Below, in pieces: positions 29,439-41,720 of a DNA stretch of 64,000 nt; position 1 is the stretch's first letter; each line of letters opens with the position of its first letter. The stretch covers positions 10,416,001 through 10,480,000 of the forward strand of contig CM060734.1 of assembly GCA_030704615.1 (NCBI GenBank), given 5' to 3'. This DNA is from Takakia lepidozioides (Eukaryota > Streptophyta > Takakiopsida > Takakiales > Takakiaceae). A program made the position numbers and the translations under genes. The notes beneath the pieces were generated by a model. That model made no database searches and had not been told where the DNA came from. It was given only the letters and a program-made list of their open reading frames with translations.

Positions 29439-32400
29439 CTATCCAATGCAATGCGGACATAACCAATCCCCATCAGGAACCATCTCAAGAGGTGGAGTCA
29501 AGCATCCCATATGCCAACCTCTAGAGCATCGATCACACACTAGCATGGTGGCTGCCCCTCTAACAGACCCACACAACATGCACCTCAAACTTGCAGGTAC
29601 CACTGCCAGGTTTGGGTCAATCCTGCCATCGACATTCGGAAGGTGACATGGCGCACAATTACGCACATGGTCCTTCCAAGTTATGCCATCCCGACCCTCC
29701 AAGATCAAGACGCCTGAGGGCAATACCTCTCGAACCCTCAAAATAAGCCATCCTGCAGTCACATCCAAGGTCGTAGGAGTAGTTTGTTGCAGATAGACAT
29801 AGTCACCAGGGTTCAATCTCCGAACCCCAGGACGATAGCCCCCACCACGTATAGTAGCATACCTCAACGTATCACGATGTTGTGCAATGGCAAGGTTCTC
29901 GAAAGCCATGGGCATGACTTTCTCGAACAACTCTGCACGTTGATCACATGCACGTGCCCACACGTCCGGATCGTCAAGGTTAAGAACTGTAGTAGTTTCT
30001 CTACGAATGGATGTAGGCAAATCCGACTCTCGGCCAAAGAGAAGAAAATATGGTGAGAATGAGGCAAGTGATGCTTGCTTGCTGAACCTGTAGCCCATGG
30101 CTAACCAGGGTAACTGAAGGTCCCAATCTCCTAGGTGTCCCTTCTGCAAGTCATACTTGCGCAAACCCCTCTTTACTGTCTGAACAACCCTCTCTGCCAA
30201 GCCATCGGCCTCAGGATGATCCCGAGAAGTGGTGCGGTGGTCTACCAAGGCCTTGTCACACAAAGCCTGAAACTCCCCCAAGAACTCTCTCCCTTGGTCC
30301 GTGAGTACCTCAGCTGGAGCACCGAATCGGCTAAGCACACAATCCAAGAATGCATACGCAGCTCCCTCACTAGCCTTATCAGGCAATGGAACCAATTCAA
30401 TCCACTTGGAGAAGTGCTCCACCATCACCAACACGTACTTGTTGTGGCGCATGGTCAGTGGCAACGGCCCTGCGAAGTCAAGACTCCACCTGTAGCCCAA
30501 TCCCATGATCGGAAGAGGGTGCAATTGTGGAGTAGGGGCGTTGAATGAAGCATGTACCCTGTCACACACCATGCACCTAGCCACAAATTGTTGCACCTCT
30601 GTGTGCATACCACGCCACCAATACTGCCCCTGCAGTAGACTATGAGTGCGTCGCACCCCAAAATGCCCCAACTCCTCATGGGCATGCCGCACTAACCGTG
30701 CCCGCTGTGTTGGGTGAGGCACAATCCTCACTCGACCATCCTCCCACACTCGGAGCAGGTGTGTCTCCTCCCACTTGAACCTCTTGGCTCGTTGTAGGAT
30801 CCGATCCCTCTCCTTGGCAGTCACAGTGGCTGCCGTGTCTCCAGTGCGGAGATAGTCCAACACAGCTGAATCCTCATGTATATCTTTGGCGCCACCTTGC
30901 TCATTGCTGGCCTCAGGGTCCTCAGACACTTGATCTACAGTCATCCCTGTTGCAGGTCCAACCTAGCCTTCCGCTGCCAAGATACACAGAAATGCAGATG
31001 CATGCCATCCGGGCACCATCTCCTCGTCCGTCTCACCATGCCACCGAGCTCCAGTGTCATCTTGCAAGCTCGTGCATGGATTGCGACTCAACCCATCTGC
31101 ATCCCGATTGACCAAACCCGGTCGATGCACAACCTGAAAGTCATACTCTTGAAGAATGAGTGCCCACTGTGCAAGCTTCCCCGTAAGCTTGTCTGACTCC
31201 ATCACCACTTGAGTGGTTGGTGATCCGTGACAAGGATGAAGAGATTGCCGTATAGATAGCACCTGAAGTGTGCCACGGCCCACACTGCAGCTAAGCATTC
31301 TCCCTCATATGAGCTATACTTAGACTCTGTAACGTTGTTCGAGCGGCTAGCATAAGCCACTACGAACTCTCTTCCCTCATCATCCACCTGTGTGAGCACC
31401 GCTCCAAGCCCCAACATGCTCCAATCTGTATGCAGCTGAAACGGACGCCCCCTGATAGGTCGTCTCAAGATGGCGCCGAGGTCAACCTCGCCTTGAGCTC
31501 TTGAAAAGCTTGTTCTTGCTCATCTTCCCACTGCCACTCCTGGTCCACCTTGGTCAGTTTGGTTAGAGCCTTTGCAATGGCACTAAATCCCTTAACAAAC
31601 CGTCTATAATAGTTTGCTAATCCCATGAAAGCTCGAACTCAGCTCACATCCGTGGGGCGTGGAATCTGTGCAATGGACTCTACCTTAGTCTGCTGTACCC
31701 CCAATCCTCCAGGATATATCATGTGAACCAGATACTCAATTTGGTTGTGGAAAAACTTGCACTTCCCTGGATGTAACTTCAATCCGTGCGCCCTCAAGCG
31801 CTCAAATACCACCTGAAGGTGTCTCTCATGCTCCTCCACCGTAGCACTAAAGATGATGATGTCATCTATGTAGCACCGAGCAAACTCCACCCCTGCTAGA
31901 ATTCTGTCCATGACTCTTTGAAACTCTGCCGGAGCGTTCTTAAGCCCAAATGGTAAGAACCGCCACTGGTATAGGCAATCCTTCCCGTGCTCATTGATCC
32001 CCCAGAATGTCGTCTTCTGCTTATCCGCCTCCTTGATCGGCAACTGGTGATATCCGGATCGTAAATCCAAAGTGCTAAAGATTTTGGCATGCCCAATGGC
32101 ATCAAAGATCTCCTCTAGTGTCGGCATGGCATACCTATCGGACTTGGTATGACGATTTACAGGCCGGTAATCACCGCACAAACGTCTCTCCGTCCAATTG
32201 CCATAGACATCCTTCTCGGCTGGCATCACTGTGGCTGAAGCATACTCTCCCCCAGATAGCTCGACCAAACCAGCCTCCCAAAGGACCTGAGTTCTCATCT
32301 GAATCAAGGACCTCTCCATGTCACTGTATCTATAGGGTCTCCGAAAGATTGGCATGTCAGTAGCCAATTCAATGCGAATCTCTTGACCCTTCAGTGCTCC

Positions 32401-32549
32401 TAAGTTCTTCAAACTGAAGGCAAAGCAGTTCCTGTAAGCCCTCAAGAACCGCCGTATACGTCGTCTTTCTCCTCCGGTGACTATAGGTCCAACATCAGGC
32501 TCCCAGTTGTCCTTCGTGACTGCAACCTTGAGTCCAGCAGGCTTAGAAT
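29439..32549 (-). pseudogene. Ty3/gypsy pol with PHD finger, copy 2, decayed and truncated
   Basis: Close relative of 10026-13100, only a few percent different by eye. Integrase plus PHD are intact in a 501-codon frame (30944-29439, ending CPHCIG); RT with YIDD is in 32556-31639. Compared with copy 1 it has CAG-to-TAG at 30963, CGA-to-TGA at 31639, and one-base deletions near 31203 (caacc to cacc) and 31474 (gggcg to ggcg). The methyltransferase, protease and gag are absent: at about 32549 the sequence switches to the large 2.64-kb repeat. It is not functional for RT but is useful as an alignment partner for copy 1. Confidence 0.9.
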
Positions 32550-34425
32550 CCATCACACGGGATGAACTCTACCGCGCAGGATGAAATCTATCGTGATTTC
32601 ATCCGCGTTGGATGAAATTGTCTCTCAATTTTTCATCCGTGTCATCCTCTGAGGATGACATCCATTTATGGATGAAAAAAATAAATAATGGGATGGCTCC
32701 ATTAGGATCCTGACCTTATACCAAAAATCCGGGTACTGTAAATAACCGAAATTAACCAAATTCCAAGAAGGTTAATTAGGGGTCAGGTAACATACCACTG
32801 GTCTTCAACTATCAAGTTTTAAGAGAACCAGCCAGATCCATGGAGGGAGGGAGAGAGATGGAGAGAGAGGGAACCCACCAACCATCCCCTGGTATGGCAG
32901 CTCCTTATGGAGTGAGTGTGGTATGCACTCACCCCGTAAGGGAGTGCATACCAGACCCCATCACATAAATGACCTCCCTCTTCTTTGTAGCTTTTACTTC
33001 TCGTTACAAAGGAACCATAGAAATAAACATGCCTACAATCTCAACTCTCCAAGGTCAACAAACAAAACAAGCCGTGACAAGCAAAGGTACATCAACACTT
33101 ACATCAAAATGTAGAGTTTTACCTTTTAGCTACACATAAGCTTTGATAATGGAAAGATGGGGCCAATGAAGGGACCTTAACTCCGAAATTCATGAAGCAA
33201 CAAACATGAAAGAAACTTTTATCAACCCTTTAGTGTTTACCTAGCCCATATTTTTGGGTACCACATGTGTACAAAACCAATGGGGTGTAGGTTTAGGTAA
33301 TGAATTTTCTGCCATTGGCATGTTCCAAGTTGGCAAGTTGTGACAAACGAAGGTACATCAACACATACATCAAAATGTAGAGTTTTACCTTTTAGTTTAT
33401 ATATAAGCTCTGGTGACCGGAAGAAGAGACCAGTGAAAGAACCCTCAATTCCCAAGGTCATAAGTAACAATCAGGAAAGAATCTTATATCGGACTTTTAG
33501 TGTTTACCCACCCCTTGTTTTGGGTAAAACATGTGTACAAAACCAAAGGGGGCAGGTATTGGGACTTAGGTAATGAAGTCTGGCAGGGGTTTACCACCTG
33601 GTATTCAGACAAAACATCTACCAGCAGCATATCAGAATTGGGTATTTCTTATGGTGCTATAAAGAGCAAAGCCATAACCAGGAGAAACATAGAAACATTT
33701 GAGCCAAAGAAAAGGAACTCATTCGTATCATAAGGTATCTAAATCTGACATAAGGCATCGGCTATAGGGGACCGGCAAACAAGAGTAATGTGCACTGACC
33801 GGATCATGTATAAGGTGTACACGTCTACTCCAATAGGTTGTCTTACCAAGGCCTAGCTCAAAACTTCAGCATTCAGAAGCCCTATAGATGTTCTATGCTT
33901 ATCTCAGGTACCTTCAAGGATGCCTTACTCTCCATGCCCAATTAGCCAACATATTTTTGCTGGAGAAGATCTTACCTTATGAAGGACTTGCTTGCTCCAC
34001 ACCATGGTCATGGCGGGAGAGGAGGCTGATATCTCATGGCTTTGGCCTTCCCATTGCCTTGGGTTCATCACTTCAATCAGGAACATATTTGATAACCTTT
34101 TGTCATGCTCAGACCAAGGTGTTAGTAAATCAAACATAAAACTGAAAACAGAAGGGAGATTGGTTGATAATGTGTACAAGAACCACCAAGTACACTGGTC
34201 TAAATCAGAGAGGGAAGATACTTATGTCTTGTCGAGACATGGACAAAGACCTGACAAGGTCACTGTAAAATTAACGACAAATCAGCCTCATAACAAGGCA
34301 TTATCAACCATTCTTCATTCACAAGTCAGCTTTATGACAAATCCCAGACTTCAAAGTCAATGAAGTCTCTGGGTGGGGGGGTGGGAAAAATTAGAGACTC
34401 AATTACCACTGTTCATAGCAGGAAC
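32550..34425 (+). repeat. Partial copy of the 2.64-kb repeat, interrupting copy 2
   Basis: About 1.88 kb colinear with the direct array (from atccatcacacggg to ttcatagcagg), with a few point differences. Its left edge lies inside the retrotransposon pol and its right edge passes into the palindromic repeats. This is an isolated fragment about 16 kb from the array. Confidence 0.9.
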
Positions 34426-34790
34426 AGTGTGCGTTGACTCACACTGTTTGAGCTGCCAGTGAGGGATTCTTTCATCCTCAGAAACGTGCCCTAAAGGGCG
34501 AATTCAACACGGAGAAAACCGTGACATGTAGAGCTCAAACAGTGTGCGCCAATGCACACTGTTTGAGCTGCCACTGAAGGGTTCTCTCGTCCTGACATAC
34601 ATATCCTGGAAAACCGATATCCAGACGGAAACAGCAGTGAAATGTTCAGCTCAACTCACACTGATTGAGCTTGCAATTTGGGTTGTATTGAACCTGCTGT
34701 AGTGCCCAAGTTTGGGCGTTTCGCACCTGAACAATCAAGCAAATTGGTAGGCCCAAACAGTGTGCGTTGCCGCACACTGTTTGAGCTTCC
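34423..34790. repeat. ~110-bp degenerate tandem repeat, each with a palindrome
   Basis: Palindromes lie at 34423-34449, 34532-34569 (perfect 16-bp arms, agctcaaacagtgtgc), 34648-34671 (degenerate) and 34755-34782 (perfect 12-bp arms, aaacagtgtgcg). The centres are spaced 109-114 bp. Each is followed by tttgagctgcca- or tttgagcttcca-like sequence. No coding potential. Confidence 0.8.
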
Positions 34791-34843
34791 AATTTGCGGT
34801 GCTTTCAGCTTGGTGCAGATGTCCTGTGTGGGCTATATTCATA

Positions 34844-35371
34844 TCAGCAACGTAACACAAATGTGGGTCTTAAAGATTTCACCTTTTTCTTGGTTGCTCC
34901 AGAAGACTCCCCAATTGCCGGGGACCCTTTGCGCTTCGGGCTGCTCTCTGCGCCGAGCGTGTACGTGAGCCTCTCCCCCTTCCTCTTTCCCGCAGGCAGA
35001 CTCCTCGTGAGTCCACCTTCAACATCCTCTTCCATCTCGTCTGTCTCTCCCTCAGATGCAATGTCCTCTTCATCTGTTATTGGAACTATGGCGGGCTGCT
35101 GTTCTTCTGCTGATTCCTGCTCTTCCATCGCCACACTTTCCTCTACTCCCTCTTCTACCTCCTTTTCCTCTTCGTCCACTCTTTCCATCCTCATTCTATC
35201 TCTGGCTCTATTCCTGTTTCTAGAGCTCGTGAAGTATAGTGACTTCCTTCTCTTCCTCCTCCGCTGGAAACAAGGGCTCCCCACGATGCCTCTAGAGCTC
35301 TCCAGTATGACGTTTGTAACAAGTGCTGCTATGGCATGTAACCAAAATCGACATTGGACGTTGTCAACCAT
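34844..35371 (-). CDS. Hypothetical charged protein, 175 residues
   Basis: Met at 35371 (MVDNVQCRFWLHAIAALVTN). A basic cluster (RRRKRRKSL, a possible nuclear localisation signal) is followed by a long Glu-rich stretch (EEEKEVEEGVEE) and a Lys/Arg-rich C-terminus. Composition suggests a nuclear low-complexity protein or a fragment of one. No family is recognised and no neighbours inform its role. The overlapping plus-strand frame is the Ser-rich complement and is not preferred. Confidence 0.3.
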   Translation of the reverse strand: MVDNVQCRFWLHAIAALVTNVILESSRGIVGSPCFQRRRKRRKSLYFTSSRNRNRARDRMRMERVDEEEKEVEEGVEESVAMEEQESAEEQQPAIVPITDEEDIASEGETDEMEEDVEGGLTRSLPAGKRKGERLTYTLGAESSPKRKGSPAIGESSGATKKKVKSLRPTFVLRC

Positions 35372-36141
35372 ATTTGGATGCGGGTGTTGTTATTGTGTGT
35401 GAACGGAATTCATCCATTCCGTCGTCTCCGTATTATCCAAGTAATAAAGCGCTAGAAAAAAAGTACATCCGTTGCATGCACTAGCGATATATGTCAGATG
35501 TACTGCGCCGCCTGCCAATACACCGCGGCCTTCTTGCTTTCTTTCAAATTCGGATGTGCCGTAGAAATCTAATGCTAGTTCATTTTCGAGTAGTTCTTGC
35601 AGATCCGCAATAATTGTTATGCTTCAAATATGCATCCACGTGTGTTGTACTATCTACCCTGTGGTTTGCATTTTACCATAACCGTCAACATGGGGTCATT
35701 CGGCATAAAGGGTTCTGTCGGATACGACCATGTCTGGTAGGCATTCGTGCGAGGTATCTTCTGCAGTGTCAGTGTTTCTGCTGTGCTCTTCTGGCACAGC
35801 ACAACCTCATGACATTTGTGGTCTTCCTGTTTACTGCTCTCCAGGGTTGTTGCCGTCTTTTCATAATGGATGGTTTCATGTCGTTTTCAGTGTTTGATTT
35901 CATCCATAAACAGCACGGCTTCTTATAGTATTTGAAAACAGTTTTTCTGGTTAGTGCCTCTTAGCGTTGCTGTTTCCGAAGTGAAGGTGCATCTCATCCC
36001 TACATCCTTTGCATGCATCACCCGCAACCTTTGGGTTGGAGCTACCCTTGTTGACCTCAGTTTGCTTGTCTTAATTCCCCTTTCGGTGATTGCGGGCTAT
36101 CAGTTCGAGGATTCCGCAACTTTCGTTCCGTGAGGGAAAAC
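35372..36141. other. Spacer upstream of the transposase-like gene
   Basis: No coding signal and no repeats noticed. It may hold the promoter of the gene at 36142; no TATA box stands out. Confidence 0.35.
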
Positions 36142-39100
36142 ATGTCGAGGGAGCGAGATACACTTGCTCGATTCCATTCCAATGCAGGTACTCTTCCACT
36201 GACTGCCACTGCAGACGACGATGGATTTGCAGTTGTTCATGAGGATAAGCTGGTTACATTGTTCCCGCTGGAGTTGGGTTCTCTCCTTGTTCAAAAAGAG
36301 GTGTATGACGAGGATGTGAATTTGGATTCTGGGCACTTGGAGAAACCATTGGTTGGCAAGTGTGGAAGGAAGTGGAGAGTCCTTCCAGGCACATACCGTG
36401 TCCTTGGAAAAGAGAGAAGACAATCAGCAGGATCAGTCGTTACCCCTGGCACTGCAGCATCGGTCGTGCAACAGAAGGGCACAGTTCCTGTGAAACAAGA
36501 GGTGAGCACATCCACTACCTTCGTGACTCTTTCAGACTCGTCCTCGAGGATGTTTCTGAGATTCCTCCGCCAGTGCAGACTCCATCATTGGATGATGACG
36601 AATTGCAAGAGATAACGAGTGTCATTCCAAAATTGAAAGCCCTCGCAGGTGTGCCTGGGTGTAAGAGCGAGCTGCGTTTTGTTGATTGGGAGTCCCTTCC
36701 TGTGCAATGGGTTCAATACGTGCCAACACAGTTTGATGGGGACATCCTGTTTGAGCTCAACCCTCCCACCTCTTCCACTGGACTGGCTGGGCTTTTGCAG
36801 GGCATGGACAAGAAACATGACGGACATCCTTGGTGCAGGACAAAAACGTCGAACATCCATAACGACATTGGCTTGAAATTTCGGAGGTCGGTCTGCGTTG
36901 GGCATTGTAAGTGCCAGAACATTTCTTGCCCTCGGCTGAGAAACAGCGCTCAACCAAACAAAAGTGAGTGGGAAGGTGTGTCCCTGAATCCTTTCACCCC
37001 AGGGCTTGCCCCTCCCAGGACCAATACTTTTGTGTGCAGGTTCTGCAAACTTTCCCCGTCCTGTGTTTCTGTGTGCCACGCTCGTATGTATCAGGTGGCA
37101 CACTAATGCAAGACAATGACTCGTGCCTGCATTCATATGGGTGCACACGAGCATCCTGTGTCCAAAGGAAGTTGCAGGGATAGCGTGGACATCGCTAGAA
37201 ATTTGCTGAAGCAGGAGTTCCACAATGCCCCTTGTGCAACACCTTCTGCTATAGCGCTTGCAGCTAGCAAGGCATTCCTGGAGAAACACATACTGGGTGA
37301 AGGGGATGCGACACAACTTATGCTGGATGCAGATTCGCTTAATGCAGTCATGGACCATTTCTCCGTGTTGAGCTCTCCCAATATTCAAAACCAGGTGAAT
37401 GCACTCAGAATGGGCACAGGCACTGCTGGATTCATGGACAACATTATGGACCTAAACGGAGGAGTCGCTATGAATTCATTCAAAACAGTATCTTCCCTGG
37501 CCAGGGCTCGTCCAAGGTGTATTTGTTCAAGATGTCCGCTGTGGGCGAAGGCAGTGGTGTGAGCATTGTCCGCCGTATGCAACCAGGAGGAGATTTTGGC
37601 TAAATGTTGGTTAATGTTTGATCACTGCAAACGGGTGAAGGGTTGGACAACCATGGCATGCCATGTGTATGATCCGGCGTACCAGCGTGTGCTCTCCATA
37701 GCAATTTGTGATATGCAGTCGGAAGACACTGAATCCCAGATGCTCATGTGGAATTCGCTCTTGGCCGTCATGCAGCGCAATGGAATACAAAACACAAATT
37801 TTGCGGGCTTCATGGCTGATAGTGCACAGGCAAATTTCAATGCAGTGCGACGCGTGTTTGGTTCGGGGGATCCTAAGGTCCCAATGGAAAATAGGAGCGC
37901 ACATGCCTCTTCCATTGGACTCAATCTCTGGCACGTCATACAAAGCGCTGCATTCGCCCTGACCTGCAGTTGGAGCACAGAAGGCTCTGTCTCAAGTACA
38001 AGAATGCCACCTCAATGGGAGAAGCTGAGAGCACTTACCAAGCAATCCGGGCTTGGTGGTTCTCCTCTGGTGCTGCAACAGGTACCCACGTAAAAGAGTT
38101 GGAGGACTGGTTGGTTTTCTGGCACTTCAGGTACAGACAGTGGGGAGCTTTCATGACGACGGTAAGCCTCTTCAATCCCAAAAACAAAATTTTGCATCGT
38201 GCCTGTTCATTTGGGGTTCTTCGATTGTCACTTGAAGAACCTCTACCATTTGTTTTTGTTCCTCACATATCCATGCAATGCCTCCTGCAGGACATGTCCT
38301 TGGAGGACTTGGCCGACATGCCATCCTATAATTTGGCGGAGACTGTTCACAACGCCTGGATGCAGCAGTCTACCAAAGCAGGTCGTGACTTATATGTGGC
38401 CACTGCTGATGACATGGTGCGTGCACTTACACAACAAACCAGGTACCACAATTTTCTGATGGGACGGGGTGGAGGCAAGGGCCCTGATACGACTTTGTTG
38501 ATGCTAAGGGCTGCGAGTAGGTCCGGAGTCCCGTCAAAGATGGCCAGAGCTCTAAACAGATGCACTGAAGGGTCCCCTCTACAATCCAGGCTCCCCCATT
38601 TGGAAGGCGAGGAAAGATTTGGATCATGCAAAAGGAAATTGAACACTCTTCCAAGGTCAGATGGAGATTCCCATCAGCCAGACAGGGTCAATTTCTCTGT
38701 GCCAAAGGTGTCTCCACTGCAGACTGAGTCGTGTGCCCGCCCCTTCCCAGGTGGGTCCTCCTCCAGTGGAGCAGGTGCAGAACATACAAGCACAGCAGCG
38801 GGAATCCCATTGGAGGAGGTGGTGGCCATGGTGCAGGAATCCGATTGCATTGATAGTGAGTGGCATATAGAACGCACCCCACCAGGATCTAGAGTGGCTT
38901 GCATGGCAATTCGGACCCCCTCATTCAAGAAATGCAAATCAAAGATATGCAAAGGCTCCAGGGGGACTCCAGCTCCAACATTCATAGGGTTGTTCCGATC
39001 TTATCATAGTGGGGAGTCAAAGGACCACAAATTTTGGTTCTGCCCAGATGATATGGCACGATGCGTGAAGGGAACAGTTCGTCCTTCGGTGATAATGAAA

Positions 39101-39703
39101 CCCCCTCCCCCCGCAATTTGGCCTGTGCAAATTGGGACGTCGCTGTCATCAACCGAGATAAGCATGCTGGAGGAGGGAGGGTTCTGTCTTGCACGGTCCC
39201 GGGTGGTGCCCTCATGCACTGTCGGCACAGATGTGCCACATGCTCCGGCAATGCCGCCACCCGGTGCCGACTCCCACCCAACAAAAAGAGATGGAAAAAC
39301 AGTGCGCCGTTTCGCTTCGGGTGCAGATCACGAATGCAAGATGGAATCTGCTAGAATTTTGCAGGCTCGGGTGTCTCGTATCACCGAAGTCCCTTCTCCG
39401 GGGTATGGACGGATTTACACAGTGCTGTCAATTGGGTCAGTTCTTCATGGCAAAGAATATCAGGTTACCGTCGGGAATTCCCCTCCGTGCACTTGTTCGG
39501 ACTTTGTAACGATGCGTGAGGGCGCTCTCGGCATGAGAGGGAAGTGGGTCCCCTGCAAGCATCAATATTACATATATCTTGTGATTATGTGTTGCGACGG
39601 TAAGAGAGACCAATTCATCCACCAAGCCACACTAGGCTATGGAGAAGTGAACACCCTTCTACAGCGGGACACCTCGCGTGGAGCTCCGCCAACTTCTCTT
39701 TGA
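36142..39703 (+). pseudogene. SWIM-finger transposase-like gene, frameshifted
   Basis: ATG 36142 opens MSRERDTLARFHSNAG. Cys-rich blocks follow (HPWCRTKTSNIHNDIG, CVGHCKCQNISCPRL, CRFCK), then TRACIHMGAHEHPVSKG and a DDE-like region (WLMFDHCKRVKGW, VLSIAICDMQSED, FAGFMADSAQANFNAVRRVF). The last 577-codon frame ends with the SWIM finger CTCSDFV...CKH and TGA at 39701-39703. Frame switches near 36545, 37495, 37585 and 37885, with stops around 37100, break it. An intron, 38162-38290 (GT-AG, phase 0), is inferred. This resembles Mutator-related transposases domesticated or dispersed in plants. Whether the indels are real or sequencing errors is unclear, since the C-terminal 1.7 kb is fully open. 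Confidence 0.6.
38162..38290 (+). other. Inferred 129-bp intron in the transposase-like gene
   Basis: gtaagc at 38162 and tgcctcctgcag ending at 38290. Splicing joins WGAFMTT to DMSLEDLADM in phase 0. The intron is a multiple of three without stops, so retention would also be in frame. Confidence 0.45.
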
Positions 39704-40119
39704 ACACATACGAGCCATGCCCGCTTCCCATGCTGGTTTGCAGGTTGCCGTGTGAAGACTTTGCATTTCTGACAAACATATGGATTTCGTTTACAGAACC
39801 AGGGCAAATGCACATGCAATTCATTGTAAGCGTCTATCTGTGAATTGAAATAAACTGTGACAATCATTCTGAGCTCAAATCTGCCATGTTTTCATATTTC
39901 TGTTTTTGAGCGGGCATTGCAGACATGGTGTGTGTTGGCCCCCTTTGTTTTGTCCACGGTAATAGGCCCTCTTCCTGCAATCCTCGCCTATAGGACCTTC
40001 TTCTCCAGCAGATTCGTGCCGCTCACGCTTCCCTAAAGCGTGAGCTCAGCTCACGCTTTGTAGCTTGAACGTGAGCTCAGCTCCCAGGCTCACGGGGCTG
40101 GGCTCACGCCGTAGCTACG
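39704..40119. other. Spacer with GTGAGC palindromes
   Basis: No coding signal. Near 40020-40110 GTGAGC/GCTCAC motifs cluster, including the perfect palindrome at 40035-40059. Confidence 0.45.
40035..40059. repeat. Perfect palindrome, 12-bp arms
   Basis: aaagcgtgagct / agctcacgcttt with a single central base. Further diverged half-copies follow directly. Function unknown; it sits at the edge of the gypsy fragment below. Confidence 0.8.
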
Positions 40120-40776
40120 CTCGTCTTAATCCACCATCTTTCTTCTTTCTGAACATGACTGGAGCGCCCCAAGGGGACTTGCTAGCCCGAATATACCCTT
40201 TCTCAAGCAAGTCACTCAATTGTTTTTCAAGCGAGCTTCAGTTTCTACAATTGAGTGTCGATAGAGCGCCCGTGCAAATGGTACTGAATCAGCCACCAAC
40301 TTGATGGCATGATCAATATCACGTACAGGAGGCATCCCATGGATTTCCTCCGGAAACATATCCCTATAATCATTCAGAATTGCTTCTATTCTGACATGTA
40401 CTCATGTACTTTCAGTACCTGACTCAGGTAGACTTTCATGCACACTCAGGACAAAAATCTGACCATTTCCCTTACGCGCACACATTTTCATCTGAACTGC
40501 AAACATCAAGGGAACATTGGGGAGAGCTCGAGTACCTTTCAACTCGAAAGATTTTCCAGAGGGTAAGGTACCGCTCACTAACCCACGCTTGCAAGCCACC
40601 ACTGCATCTACAGTATCGAGCCATTGCATCCCCAGAATGCAGTCGTAGCAGGCGCCATTCCAAACTTCAAAATCTGCCTTCGTGTGCTCCGCTTGCATAA
40701 CAACTGGCACAACTGAAAGATTCGCAGCAACAGGGGGGCTGGCCGCGCTGGTGCGCGCAGGCACCGCAGCCCACAT
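40120..40776 (-). pseudogene. Ty3/gypsy protease-RT fragment
   Basis: On the minus strand: protease C-terminal half (CYDCILGMQWLDTVDAVVAC), then the RT start (DYRDMFPEEIHGMPPVRDID, AIKLVADSVPFARALYRHS) and, after a one-base shift, [20 protein letters not shown] followed by [11 protein letters not shown]. It stops just before the first RT catalytic motif. The element differs from the DNMT-bearing and chromovirus elements. It ends at the palindrome cluster on one side and a T-run (40781-40792) on the other. Dead fragment. Confidence 0.75.
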
Positions 40777-41568
40777 GGGTTTTTTTTTTTTTAAATTTGG
40801 GTAATGCAGGCACCCTCTCTCTCTCCCTCACCACCACTGGATCCTTCCATGTATTTGTCATCATTCACCCTATACATGCCCCTCCCGATTATGCCCGGAT
40901 ATCCTACTTGTCCAAGGCTTACCCATCAATGCCCCCCTACCCACTTCCCCTTCCCCGGAACTCACCATTCACTTCGTTGAATTCACATACTGTCATGACC
41001 GATACCCAACCCCCTCCACCTTAGAGAAACGACAAAAATATGCCCCCCTTGTCCTCACTATCCGCTAGCGTGGTTGGCGCACCGGCCCCATATCAGTCAT
41101 CATAGCCGGTACTAGAGGTGGTATTCATACCGTTAGTATAAACGCGTTACACGATAATCTTAAAATCCCTATCCCCCCGATCCACAAATGCTTTAAAACC
41201 ATTCACTTCACTGCACTTCGCTCCCTAACAGCTATCATAACCAATAAGAGGCAACTCGATTCCAATCCCTCTGCGCTACCCCAGGGTACCCTAGGTACCG
41301 CTATCCTATCTACTACTTCCCCCTCGTTACCTGTGTCCCCTGGACACATGTTTCTTTATAGGCCCCACCCCCGAAAGGGGGCAGTAGCCGTGAGGCGAAG
41401 TGACTCTTAGTTACGCCGGCTTCGGCTGGAGTCTTCTCTCTAAATTATGGTGTCTCTTAATAACAGAAAATGATGTGACCGCCACTTGGCGGTCGCTGCT
41501 TTTTGTTAGTTTTAAAAATGAAGCAACCTCTTCATTTTGTTATTTTATTTTCTATGGAATTCTCAGGT

Positions 41569-41610
<42 letters not shown>

Positions 41611-41720
41611 GGTGGCACAATACTTAAGTTCTTGGACTAGAGAGTACATGAACATTCATAGTGTGGACTATGTTGTTGAGAACATACTATACAATAATTT
41701 TATATTCCAGAAAGAACCAT
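40777..41720. other. Non-coding spacer with 38-base T tract
   Basis: No coding signal. It contains a pure T run at 41572-41609 and a taggccccacccccgaaaggggg segment at 41360-41384 with a short inverted repeat. The stretch 41625-41722 recurs at 42810-42912. Confidence 0.5.

Noticed and set aside
34794-35402. Ser-rich 202-codon plus-strand ORF
   Set aside because: Complement of the Glu/Arg-rich minus-strand frame; Ser/Leu runs with no family resemblance.
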